A model generated the notes under the pieces. The model did not search any database, was not told the origin of the DNA, and was given only the letters and a program-made list of their open reading frames with translations. A stretch of 64,000 nt of DNA from Bradyrhizobium sp. JYMT SZCCT0428. Its GTDB lineage: Bacteria > Pseudomonadota > Alphaproteobacteria > Rhizobiales > Xanthobacteraceae. The DNA lies in contig NZ_JAFCLS010000023.1 of NCBI RefSeq assembly GCF_018131075.1, positions 62,001 to 126,000 on the forward strand, written 5' to 3'. The position numbers and the translations under genes were made by a program. Below are positions 17,875-26,558 of this stretch, piece after piece. Numbering within the stretch: position 1 is the stretch's first letter; every line of letters begins with the position of its first letter.

Positions 17875-18380
17875 GTGTCGTTGCCGGCGAAAGCTTCATC
17901 TCCTAAGGCTGAGAGTGCCGGCCTCCTCCTGTTCAAAAACCGTGATAGTGACATCCAGTTCCTGCTCGGCCACCCGGGGGGCCCGTTCTGGAGCCGTAGG
18001 ATGTTGGTGCGTGGAGCATTCCGAAAGGGCTGATCTCTCCCGGTGAGGAGCCACTTGCTGCCGCGCGGCGTGAGTTTGCCGAGGAGACCGGGCACCATCC
18101 GACGGGAGATTTCATCCCGCTAGGCGCGGTAAAACAACCGGGCGGGAAGGTGGTTCACGCTTGGGCTGTTCAGGGCGACTGGGATCCTGCGGATCTGCGA
18201 AGCAATACGTTCGACATGGAATGGCCACCGCGATCCGGGCGGCGCCAGCCATTTCCCGAGCTCGATCGGGCAGCTTGGTTCAACGTGTACGAGGCGCGCC
18301 TAAAGATTCTGAAAGGTCAGGTCCTCTTTATCGATCGTCTGTTGGAGGCGTTGGTCAGATTGACGGGAGCTGATCATTAG
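17875..18380 (+). pseudogene. NUDIX hydrolase, frameshifted
   Basis: The first frame, from GTG 17875, gives 'SAGLLLFKNRDSDIQFLLGHPGGPFWSR'-type sequence in pieces; after about 18000 the conserved part continues one register over: 'DVGAWSIPKGLISPGEEP', then 'REFAEETGHHP'. Together they hold a complete NUDIX box (G-x5-E-x7-REFAEETG), and the second frame ends at 18378-18380. Adding one G in 'TAGGATG' (about 17998-18002) restores a protein of about 168 residues that would hydrolyse nucleoside diphosphate derivatives. As written it stops early. Confidence 0.78.
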
Positions 18381-18588
18381 CGAGAGAGCGTGTTTTCCAT
18401 CGCCGCGAGCCCGGCGCCGTAAATCATCACGTCTCTGCCGCATCGCCGACTACCGCGCGCGGCTCGTAGATGCGGAAAGGGACTGAGCACGCCCGCTTCT
18501 GTACGCGTCGAGCATAGCGCCCGGCCGATAACCGGCAGGCTGTCCGCTACTCTTAGGAACCATCGTGCGATCGTTGCACTTGATGGGC

Positions 18589-18781
18589 ATGGCGAAAACT
18601 CCCCTCAGTATCGAGATCGTTCAGGAGGGTGAGGAGCGCTTCATCGTCAAGACCCATTGCCGACGGTAGCGAGCAGCGCCTACCGATCGTAAAGCTGCCC
18701 AGGAAGAAGCGTTATCCAGATCGCCCGTACTGGACTTGGAAATTCGACAAATTCGACAAGAGTAAAAAGAAGGGGTTTTGA
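18589..18781 (+). pseudogene. Frameshifted small conserved protein
   Basis: From ATG 18589 the frame gives 'MAKTPLSIEIVQEGEERF' and 'IVKTH', then a premature stop; shifting one base at the TT near 18657-18658 continues 'ADGSEQRLPIVKLPRKKRYP' and 'DRPYWTWKFDK' to a stop at 18779-18781. The joined 63-residue protein has a regular strand pattern and a basic end. Function is unknown. One surplus T explains the break. Confidence 0.6.
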
Positions 18782-18893
18782 AAGTGGAAGGGGTGCTTAA
18801 CGTTGAAAGCAGCGACGAAAGGGCGAGCAACGTCCAATCTGGTCTCGCGCTTCCTGCTGCAATCTGTCCGATCAATAAACTCTATCCGCTTCA

Positions 18894-19097
18894 TCATTCG
18901 TCCTTGGGAAGCCGGTCAAGGTAGGCGAGTCCAGAACACGTGAGCTCTTCGGTCTCGCCTTGGCTGGCCTCCAGCCTCCCTTGCAGATGCCGCTCCAATA
19001 GGCATCGTCGACCATCCGCAACGTCAACGTCGCGATGCGTCGCCAGATAGACGGTCCAAGCTGTGTCGACCGCCTTTCGAAGAACTTCATCGACCAT
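18894..19097 (-). CDS. Small helical protein, 67 aa
   Basis: Begins MVDEVLRKAVDTAWTVYLATH and includes 'DGRRCLLERHLQGRLEAS' and 'EELTCSGLAYLDRLP'. The regular pattern of acids, bases and a 'RRCLLERHLQ' helix resembles short conserved proteins in Bradyrhizobium. No function is known. A longer frame in another register covers the same stretch and is a shadow. Confidence 0.5.
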   Translation of the reverse strand: MVDEVLRKAVDTAWTVYLATHRDVDVADGRRCLLERHLQGRLEASQGETEELTCSGLAYLDRLPKDE

Positions 19098-19628
19098 TCT
19101 CCAGCTCCAACAAGTGTGACCCCTGAGGGCACATTGTCCACGAAGGTTTCCTATTCTTCCCGGAGCGTCCGAGGTTCAACGGTAATCAGTCGCTGCAGTA
19201 CCTGCGAGCACCAAGATGTCACGCGATCCGGGTCAATACGTTTCGAGCAGCTCCATCACTCGCCTAGAGCAGGATGAAAAAACGTTCGTCTGGTTCAAAA
19301 GCCTCGGCCTACCTCCAGCCGGGCAACTTCCGGGCGCTTTCGGACTTACGATGGAAAAAGTGGAAGAAGCCCCCGGGAGGGTCGCTTTGCTGTGCCGTTG
19401 CAAGTTTGCGGAGTTGAAACTTCGGTGAAGGCCGCTTCCGCGCTCAGAACGATAAAGGGTGACCTTGATGTCCATGCGGACTTCCGCCATTCAACGATCG
19501 ACCCTCGGTCTTCATTCACTTGAACAGTATGAGCCGCTAATCGGCGCCGTTCGAACGGATAGCTATTAAGGCCCACATTCAGTTCGACGTTCTATGGCTT
19601 TGGCCGCCACCAAGCGATTAGGCAGCTG
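19098..19628. other. Intergenic region, no supported gene
   Basis: Several 70-85 residue frames occur on both strands (for example 19216-19428 plus and 19233-19490 minus) but none has a ribosome site, domain or balanced composition. It lies downstream of the amino-sugar operon and probably contains only its 3' flank. Confidence 0.3.
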
Positions 19629-20642
19629 TCAGAACGTCTCGGTAATCTTGCTCAGGCGAGGGGGACGATCCGGGTCATACCCGGAGGCGCGCGCTATGTG
19701 CTCTATCATCCGATAGGCCGGAACCAGCATGGTGATGGGGTCGGTGGCGGGATCATCCTCGGCCAACCAGGGCAGCGAGCCATGCGGCCCGCCGCATAGA
19801 TGTAGCGCGACCTTTTGCTCGCGCAGTTCTTCTGTCAGGGCATCTACCGAGGCCGCCGTTTCGTCCATGAGGCGCATCATGACAACCGGCGTGCGCCATG
19901 ATAGCGCGGCGCGCGGTCCATGCTGCAACTCGGCAGCGCTCAGGCCAATAGAAGGTAGGCGCAGGACTTCCGAAAGTTTGAGGGCGATCTCCCGCGCCGA
20001 ACCTAGGCCCAGGCCTCGCGCAGCCACAAACACAGCTGATGCCTTGGTGAGATCATCGGCAATCTTGGACCAGTCCAGCGTCATTGCGCGGTACAGGCGC
20101 TCGGGCAGCCCATCGAGGGCTGACCTCAGCGCATCATCATCCGCCAGCTCGGCGACAAGGCCGGCGCCAGCTGCCATCGAGCCTATTACGGTCTTGGTCG
20201 CGGGTACGGAATGCTCTTGGCCGGCCTCGATCGGAATGACGAATTCCGCTTCGTCAGCTACCGGTGACGAGGTCGCATTGACGATGGCGATGGTGCGGGC
20301 GCCCGCGGCGCGCGCCGACCTGGTCGCTGCGATAAGATCCGGGCTGCGCCCGGATTGCGATATCACGATGAACAGCGCATGGCGCAGCATCAATGGTGTG
20401 CGAAATGCCGTGATCACCGACGGAGCGCTGGTCGAAACGGGGAGACGAAGTCGCGTCTCGATAAGATATCTTAAGTAAACCCCGGCATGCCCGGAGCTTC
20501 CCCGGCCGCATACGACGCACAGGGGGACGGAGCCGATCTCAATTCGCTGTGCGATCTCGCGCGTGGCGGAGCGGTTACGAACAATTTTGGCGACAACATC
20601 CGCGCTTCCCCCGATTTCGCTCGCCATCGCGGAAGTGGTCAC
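19629..20642 (-). CDS. Double SIS-domain amino-sugar phosphate isomerase/deaminase (NagB-II/AgaS-like)
   Basis: 337 residues with two sugar-isomerase (SIS) domains and no glutaminase domain. The first carries 'CGRGSSGHAGVYLRYLIE' and 'ISQSGRSPDLIAATRSARAAGA'; the second has 'AARGLGLGSAREIALKLSEVL', then 'LQHGPRAAL', the usual signature of GlmS-type isomerase halves. The role is deamination and isomerisation of glucosamine-6-phosphate to fructose-6-phosphate. Its start overlaps the murQ stop (ATGA). It is the last gene of the minus-strand amino-sugar operon. Confidence 0.87.
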   Translation of the reverse strand: MTTSAMASEIGGSADVVAKIVRNRSATREIAQRIEIGSVPLCVVCGRGSSGHAGVYLRYLIETRLRLPVSTSAPSVITAFRTPLMLRHALFIVISQSGRSPDLIAATRSARAAGARTIAIVNATSSPVADEAEFVIPIEAGQEHSVPATKTVIGSMAAGAGLVAELADDDALRSALDGLPERLYRAMTLDWSKIADDLTKASAVFVAARGLGLGSAREIALKLSEVLRLPSIGLSAAELQHGPRAALSWRTPVVMMRLMDETAASVDALTEELREQKVALHLCGGPHGSLPWLAEDDPATDPITMLVPAYRMIEHIARASGYDPDRPPRLSKITETF

Positions 20643-21631
20643 GGCTCAACCGCTCCGCCTTGCTTGCGCGCAGCCCCTCCCTTGGGATGCCGGTCACGAT
20701 CCCTGGCGAGCTCGGCAAACACGCGCCGAAGGTTGCCGTCACAGTTGTTTAGAATGGTCTCGGCATCAACCCTGTCGACGCCCAGCGCCAGAAGGCCTGC
20801 CGTCTTGATGTCTCCCTCGGCCTGCTCAAGCCAGCGTGCCGCATGCGAGGTATCACACTGCGCGATTTGCGACACCATGGCCTCGGCGCGCCGCTTCAGC
20901 TTGGCGTTGGTCGGCTGCATGTTCACCATCATGCCGCGGTACACCCGGCCAAGGCGCAGCATGATCCCTGAGGAGATCAGGTTGAGCACAACCTTCTGCG
21001 CGGTGCCTGCCTTCATCCGCGTGGAGCCGGCGATCAGCTCGCGGCCGGTCTCGATCAGGATCGGAAACTTTGCCGACGTCAGCAGTGCGGTGCCGGGATT
21101 GTTGGCAACACCAATCGTCACTGCACCGAACGAGCTTGCCTGCTGCAGGGCGGCGACCGTGAATGGCGTTGTCCCGCTGGCGGCAACGGCGATCACCGCG
21201 TCGTGCGGTGTGAGCTGCGTGGCATTGATCTGCGTGACCGCATCGTCGACATCATCCTCCGCACCCTCGATGCTGGTGACGAACGCGCTGTCTCCGCCGG
21301 CGACGATGAAGCGGACCCGCTCGCTGGGCCAGGCGAAGGTCGGCATCAGCTCGGCGCCGTCCTGGACCGCCACGCGGCCCGAGGTGCCGGCTCCGATATA
21401 CACAATGCGTCCATGATCACCCAGCGCCGCCTTGGCCGCTTCGGTCGCCGCAGCGATCGCGGGTAGGGCATGGCCGATCGCTGCGACTGCCGCAAGCTGG
21501 CCCTCCCACATAGCTTCCATCGCTGACGTCAGCGACCATGCATCAAGATCGGCAAAACGGGGATCGACTTCTTCGGTGGCCATATCGTTGATCCATTCGC
21601 CATCAAACGCGGAACTTTGAAGTCTGTTCAT
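20639..21631 (-). CDS. murQ: N-acetylmuramic acid 6-phosphate etherase
   Basis: 330 residues from ATG 21631, with SIS fold. The phosphosugar-binding loop 'YIGAGTSGRVAVQDGAEL' and the block 'TEEVDPRFADLDAW' at the N-terminus are diagnostic, as are 'AVAASGTTPFTVAAL' and 'STRMKAGTAQKVVLNLIS'. It cleaves the D-lactyl ether of MurNAc-6-phosphate to give GlcNAc-6-phosphate and lactate during cell-wall sugar recycling. It overlaps the truncated BadF kinase gene by 29 bases upstream and the SIS gene downstream. Confidence 0.95.
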   Translation of the reverse strand: MNRLQSSAFDGEWINDMATEEVDPRFADLDAWSLTSAMEAMWEGQLAAVAAIGHALPAIAAATEAAKAALGDHGRIVYIGAGTSGRVAVQDGAELMPTFAWPSERVRFIVAGGDSAFVTSIEGAEDDVDDAVTQINATQLTPHDAVIAVAASGTTPFTVAALQQASSFGAVTIGVANNPGTALLTSAKFPILIETGRELIAGSTRMKAGTAQKVVLNLISSGIMLRLGRVYRGMMVNMQPTNAKLKRRAEAMVSQIAQCDTSHAARWLEQAEGDIKTAGLLALGVDRVDAETILNNCDGNLRRVFAELARDRDRHPKGGAARKQGGAVEP

Positions 21632-22133
21632 GGTCAGTTTCTCTCTTGGGTAGGTCAAGCCGCCCTCGGGCCACCAGCAACGCGCCGGCCGCCGCATCCG
21701 CGTCAGGAGACTTCAGGCGGGCGCGCAGGTCAGGCGTCAGCCAGGGCGTAATGACATCCGCGAGTCCGCCTACCAGCGAGAGCCGGTCAATTCCTCTCGC
21801 CAGGAACAGATCAAGCAGATCGCCAATGGCATCCGCCGCGCGTTCGACAATGCGACGGCCAACCGGATCGCCTTGATTGGCGTGCCGCATCACGATCGGC
21901 GCGAAGGCAGCGTCGGCAAGGCCAATTCCGGCGTACATCCGCGCGAAATCCTCGCCCGTCAGTCCGGCCTGTGCGGCTGCCGCTTCAGTGGCCTCCATGA
22001 TGGAGCGCCAGGCCCTCTCGAAGCCAATTCGCATCGTGGCAGGCCCCGAGTTCGCTACTCCGAGTACGCTGCCGTTCTCGTCTTCGATTCGGGCGCGGCA
22101 GCGGGTTCCACCGCCATCAATGCCGAGATACAT
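21603..22133 (-). pseudogene. BadF/BadG-type amino-sugar kinase with internal deletion
   Basis: Start 'MYLGIDGGGTRCRARIEDENG' carries the phosphate-1 motif of the ASKHA kinases. The end 'DRLSLVGGLADVITPWL', then 'PDADAAAGALLVARG', is the normal C-terminal part. The family is usually close to 290-300 residues; this copy has 176. The sequence jumps straight from 'ARMYAGIGLAD' to 'AAFAPIVMRHANQGDPVG', leaving out roughly 110 residues with the phosphate-2 (GTGS) and sugar-binding regions, while the frame stays open. It is probably inactive. An ATG at 22133 with AAAGG upstream is the start. Confidence 0.78.
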
Positions 22134-22269
22134 GGTACCTTTTGTTCCCATGAAAGGTTAACACGAAGGTTTCGCTCCGGGTCCGTCCCAAAGCCCCTTG
22201 GTGTGCAATTGAAGCCTTGTTCGCGACCCGCCTCACGAGTTCGTGACTGCCACTCTCGGATCAACACTG

Positions 22270-23445
22270 ATGGGCCAGGTTTCCTCTCTCACGATTGCCG
22301 CGCAGCATATCTTTGATGGTGCCGACATGCGCGGGCCGGGGTCGGTCAGGATCTCGCAGGGGCGGATTGAAAGCATCGCCTTCGGCCAGGCGGAGGCGCG
22401 CGCCTCCGTCCACGCTCCCGCAGACGCGGTCCTTGCCCCCGGATTCATCGACATTCAGGTCAACGGAGGCGGGGGCGTTCTTCTCAACGATCAACCAACG
22501 GAGGCTGGCGTTCGACGCATCGTTGAGGCGCACCGCAAGGAGGGCACCACGGGCTGCTTGCCGACCCTCATCACCGATCGCAGCGAGGTGCTCGAGCGAT
22601 TGGCTGCAGTCGCCCAGGCTTGTCTCAAGGTTCCCGGCGTTCTCGGTTTTCATCTGGAAGGACCGGCCCTCAACAGGTCTCGCAAGGGCATTCATCCGGA
22701 AGCCGAGATACGCGTGCCCGATCGGCGCGATCTCGCCGCGATCAAAAGTTTTGGAGGCCGCGGCCGCTCCATTGTAACCTTGGCCCCGGAATGCGTGCCT
22801 GCATCCATGATCGATGAACTGATCGGCGCCGGATTGCGTATCGCGGCCGGCCACAGCGACGCCACCGCAGCCGAAATCAGGCAGGCGGTCGATCGCGGTC
22901 TCTCGGGAGTGACCCATCTGTTCAATGCCATGTCGCAATTGCAGGCCCGGGAGCCGGGCTTGGTGGGCGCTGCGCTTGACGATGACCGGCTGTTTGCAGG
23001 GATCATCTGCGACGGTATCCACGTTGACCGCGCCGGATTGCGTGTTGCCTTCCGCTGCAAGGGACGCGATCGACTGATGCTGGTCACCGATGCCATGCCA
23101 CTGGCGGGCACGAACGACCGGCAATTCATGTTGCAAGGAAGGCTTATCACGTTGCACGAAAATCGCGTGGCTGGCCCCGATGGCACACTCGCGGGCGCTC
23201 ACCTCACCATGATCGAGGCCGTGCGCAACGCTGTTGCGCTGCTCGGAATCTCCCTTGTCGATGCCCTCATCATGGCCTCTCGGACGCCCGCGGCATTTCT
23301 GGGTCTTGAGTCCGAGCTTGGACGGATCGCGCCCGGATACCGTGCGGACCTTGTCGCCTTCAGTCCGAACTTTGAGGTCGTTGGGACATGGATAGGCGGC
23401 GTCGGTTCGATGTGCGAGCCGAGCGAGGCTTCTCACCGAGGTTAG
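22270..23445 (+). CDS. nagA: N-acetylglucosamine-6-phosphate deacetylase
   Basis: 391 residues from ATG 22270 (an in-frame GTG lies at 22243). An amidohydrolase, it converts GlcNAc-6-phosphate to glucosamine-6-phosphate and acetate. Hallmarks are 'GFIDIQVNGGGGV', 'FHLEGPALN' with the metal-binding Glu, 'AGHSDATAAEI', 'THLFNAMSQLQAREPGLVGAAL', 'CDGIHVD' and the catalytic Asp in 'LVTDAMPLAGT'. It is divergent from the MurQ operon, with which it completes MurNAc-6-P to GlcN-6-P conversion. The aspartokinase start is the next base after its stop. Confidence 0.94.
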   Translation: MGQVSSLTIAAQHIFDGADMRGPGSVRISQGRIESIAFGQAEARASVHAPADAVLAPGFIDIQVNGGGGVLLNDQPTEAGVRRIVEAHRKEGTTGCLPTLITDRSEVLERLAAVAQACLKVPGVLGFHLEGPALNRSRKGIHPEAEIRVPDRRDLAAIKSFGGRGRSIVTLAPECVPASMIDELIGAGLRIAAGHSDATAAEIRQAVDRGLSGVTHLFNAMSQLQAREPGLVGAALDDDRLFAGIICDGIHVDRAGLRVAFRCKGRDRLMLVTDAMPLAGTNDRQFMLQGRLITLHENRVAGPDGTLAGAHLTMIEAVRNAVALLGISLVDALIMASRTPAAFLGLESELGRIAPGYRADLVAFSPNFEVVGTWIGGVGSMCEPSEASHRG

Positions 23446-24642
23446 ATGCGCAATCATCCCATCATCGTGCAAAAGTATGGCGGTGTCTGCCTTGAAACAC
23501 CGGCGAAAATTTGCGCGGTTGCGCGCAGCCTCGCCGACCTGCATGGCCGTGGTCATCGGGTCGTGGCAATCGTCTCGGCCATGGGCAAGACCACCGATCA
23601 ATTGATCGATATGGCCTATCAGGTAAGCCCGACCCCCAATCGACGCGAACTCGACATGCTGCTAACGACCGGTGAGCGCGTCAGCATGTCCCTGATGAGC
23701 ATGGCGCTTTCCGATCTCGGCGTGCCCGCAATCAGCTTCACCGGCAGCCAGGCCGGCGTGATGACCGATGGCTCCCATTCCTCCGCACGCATTGTGGATG
23801 TACGGCCCATTCGCGTGCGTGAGGAACTTGATCGTGGGCGCGTTGTGGTGCTGGCAGGATTTCAGGGCGTGAACCCGGCGACCAGGGAAATTACGACTCT
23901 CGGCCGGGGCGGCAGCGACACCACGGCCGTTGCGATGGCCGCGGCCCTGAAGGCCGATCGCTGCGAGATCATCAAAGATGTCGACGGAATTTGTTCGGCC
24001 GATCCGCGCATCGTGCGGGAGGCAAAGCCCCTGCGGCAAGTGGACTTCGCATCCCTGTCCGAAATGTGCTTCTGGGGTGCAAAGATCCTTCATTTTCGCA
24101 GCCTAGAGCTGGCGCAAAGTCAGGATGTGCCTCTGGTTCTTAAGCGGTGGGGTGGCACAGAAAACAGCACTCAAGTAATGAAAGAGGTTACAGGTATGGA
24201 AGACGGAAAGATTCTGGCCGTCAACTCGATGGCTCGCATTGAGCACGTGGAGATCGATTCCAAAGATCTCAATCACGGTTTCGAGAAATTCGCGCAGCAT
24301 CTCAAGCGGAACGGCCTGTCTTGGCCGCAGCTCCTCGCCGCGAGCTTCACGGTTGGGAAAAGCAGCATGACCATGGCCTGTGATTCAGAGTGGCTCGACG
24401 CCCTGTTGCGCACTTTGGACGGAAATAAGGATTTGCGCCAGCAGCGCGAAGCCTCAAGCTCGGTGAGTCTCACGTGCTTCGGTGGCGTTTCGTCGGAATT
24501 GCCCTTCAGGGCGTTGCAGGTTCTCGGACTTCACGGGATTGTGCCCGACAAGTATGTGTTGTCGCCGCATTCTGTCAGTCTGTTTGTGCCTGTGGAGAAC
24601 CGGGAGGCCGCGGTTAGGGCGTTACATTCGCTTGTCCAGTAA
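23446..24642 (+). CDS. Aspartokinase-like protein with divergent regulatory end
   Basis: 398 residues. The amino-acid kinase domain (1-240) has 'IIVQKYGGVC' (KFGG variant), 'TTGERVSMSLMSMAL', 'AGFQGVNPATREITTLGRGGSDTTA' and 'DVDGICSADPR', all typical of aspartate kinase (LysC), which phosphorylates aspartate. The C-terminal part should hold two ACT domains but is hard to align by eye ('IEHVEIDSKDLNHGF', 'VSLTCFGGVSSELPFRAL'). It begins directly after the nagA stop, so it is co-transcribed with amino-sugar catabolism, an unusual partner. It may be a second, pathway-dedicated copy. Confidence 0.85.
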   Translation: MRNHPIIVQKYGGVCLETPAKICAVARSLADLHGRGHRVVAIVSAMGKTTDQLIDMAYQVSPTPNRRELDMLLTTGERVSMSLMSMALSDLGVPAISFTGSQAGVMTDGSHSSARIVDVRPIRVREELDRGRVVVLAGFQGVNPATREITTLGRGGSDTTAVAMAAALKADRCEIIKDVDGICSADPRIVREAKPLRQVDFASLSEMCFWGAKILHFRSLELAQSQDVPLVLKRWGGTENSTQVMKEVTGMEDGKILAVNSMARIEHVEIDSKDLNHGFEKFAQHLKRNGLSWPQLLAASFTVGKSSMTMACDSEWLDALLRTLDGNKDLRQQREASSSVSLTCFGGVSSELPFRALQVLGLHGIVPDKYVLSPHSVSLFVPVENREAAVRALHSLVQ

Positions 24643-24998
24643 GCATAGGTTCGCCAGGTGGTTCGGATCGCTTCCGCTGGGTTCGTACCGGCCACAATCG
24701 AATCAGATCGAAATGGCCGCGCTGCCTTTGCTTTGACCTTAGCCCGGCCGGTCTTGCCCTCGCGGTGGGGGATGCAGCGAGCTGACCAATTCAACGGTTT
24801 GGTGAACCGCTTCACGCAGTCGAACCCGTTAGCATTGTTCGCCGCGCGAGGTCCTGTCGGAGCCGAGGCCAACCTCCTCGCAAAATCGCATACGGCAATG
24901 GACCTAAGCCGCTAAGAAACGGCCCAACCTCCGCTGCAGCAAGTTCCAGCAGCCCCAACTTTGCGCAGCCCAAGATACGACATTACCTATTTCCCGGC
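24643..24998. other. Intergenic, no supported gene
   Basis: A plus-strand 85-residue frame (24658-24915) lacks domain features and is not called. This stretch separates the amino-sugar locus from the stress-gene region. Confidence 0.3.
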
Positions 24999-25024
24999 GG
25001 AACATGTGCCAACAGTTATGCGTT
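24999..25024 (+). promoter_or_regulatory. EcfG-type general stress promoter (GGAAC-N17-CGTT)
   Basis: GGAAC at 24999-25003 and CGTT at 25021-25024 with 17 bases between, 25 bases upstream of the membrane-protein ATG at 25050. This matches the known EcfG consensus of alphaproteobacteria exactly. Confidence 0.62.
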
Positions 25025-25049
25025 CATATGCATCATCGGAGACACGATC

Positions 25050-25502
25050 ATGGCATCGAGCGCTCGCATTTTCTTCGCCGGAGTGGGAACGACTTTCGCA
25101 ATCCTCGGTGTTGGCTTTGGCGGCGGGCTTCTCATGGCGAACTCGGCTCTCAAGGAACCCACGGGCTATCAGGCTCGCGCAACCGCGCAACCGCTATCAC
25201 CTGTCAGAGTCATCTTGCCTACGACTGCAGAAGCAGCCCAACCAACGCAGCCGCCCCAACGGGTAGCTCTGTCTGACGTGGTACCGGAGGCCGCGAGGGA
25301 AGCGCAGCCAGAAAAGCGCCTTGAGCAGATAGATCTTAGGAAGACTGAAGCGGAGTTGCGTGAGCGTCGCAAACGTTACGCGGAACGTAAGGCTAAGCGA
25401 GAGGCAGCTCGCGCTAGGCAACTGGCACGAGCGCGTTCAGATGCACCGATTATGGCATTTGGCGGAGAGAACACTCCGCGTTTGGCACTATTCGGCAACT
25501 AG
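25050..25502 (+). CDS. Membrane-anchored hypothetical protein, 150 aa
   Basis: One N-terminal membrane helix (IFFAGVGTTFAILGVGFGGGLLM) is followed by a Pro/Gln-rich segment, then a strongly charged coiled-coil (LRKTEAELRERRKRYAERKAKREAA pattern, about residues 95-130) and the end 'MAFGGENTPRLALFGN'. The protein probably sits in the inner membrane with the helical part exposed. Function is unknown. An exact EcfG-type promoter lies 25 bases upstream, suggesting stress induction. Confidence 0.72.
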   Translation: MASSARIFFAGVGTTFAILGVGFGGGLLMANSALKEPTGYQARATAQPLSPVRVILPTTAEAAQPTQPPQRVALSDVVPEAAREAQPEKRLEQIDLRKTEAELRERRKRYAERKAKREAARARQLARARSDAPIMAFGGENTPRLALFGN

Positions 25503-26558
25503 ATGCGGGCGTTTGGTTCTAGCGCTTCGGGCGCCGGTCCCAAAGGGTTGCCCAGTGCGATTCCACCTTCCTTCGCCCGGTCCTAATCGGTTGGTTGTTC
25601 CGGCGTGATAGTGAATACGAGTAAGCGCGTATCAGTTCCTACAAAAAAATTTGCCTGCGCGTTGCGATTTACGCCATCCGCTTTTGCGGGTTACCGCAGT
25701 CCAAGAGACGACGGCGCTCGCCACAAGCGGATTGCCGACCGGCATTGCGAATCCTATACGTCTGATGGAGCGGGCTGTGGTGATAGATAACACTCGGAAA
25801 AGGCGCGCAAGAAATCCGGAGGATCCTGAGAATTGTTGCGGCGTTGAATGAAGCGGCGGTAACACCTATTGTTCCAACTGCAGCCGGCTAAATTCCGCGA
25901 CCCTGATCATGCATCCGCTCTGCGGCGTTACTGTCGGACATACAGCAATGATTTGGACGCGGCTCTACATGCCTACGGAACCAAGCGGGATGCTGCCGGC
26001 GTGCCCGTCGGCGGCTCGCCGTGACCGTTAGCACAGGGAACCCGTTAGCTTCCCACCTCTGAGGTCGGGCGAAGTTGCCCTAAATTGACTGCGTCGCGCG
26101 GCGCGTCATCAGCGAGCCGAACGGTCAACGAAGCAATCGCGGCATCACGTGCGCGCGGCATGCCCTTGGACGGCATGAGTCAATGGACGCCCAAATGCTT
26201 TGCAAGCGCTTGCCGTCGCAGAATGCGAGCATGAAAGGTTAGCCGCGGAGCGCTGCGCCTGTGTCTGGCCGCTGAAGCGGAACTGGCGTGAGACCATGAC
26301 CTGCCGAAAACGGCAACCAAGAACGGACCAGTTTTCCTTACACCGCGCAACCGAAGCCTATTACGGGCACGTTGGATTCCATCCCACTAGCAAGATGCTG
26401 TTGAGCGGATCGGAAAGGCGGCACGTTGGTCACAATGGAACTAACGAATTGTGCTGGGTACACTGCTTGAAAACATTTGCATGGTGTTGGCGACTTAGGA
26501 ACTTTCGGTAATCCTATAGATTACCCGCGGACCTGCCCTTATGCGCCTGGAGCGTCCA
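25503..26558. other. One-kilobase stretch without a supported gene
   Basis: Frames of 60-100 residues (25605-25790 and 26200-26511 plus) show no domain or ribosome site. A GGAAC box at 26498-26502 lies 56 bases before the catalase ATG, but the -10 that follows at the right spacing is GATT, so it is only a weak promoter candidate. Confidence 0.3.
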
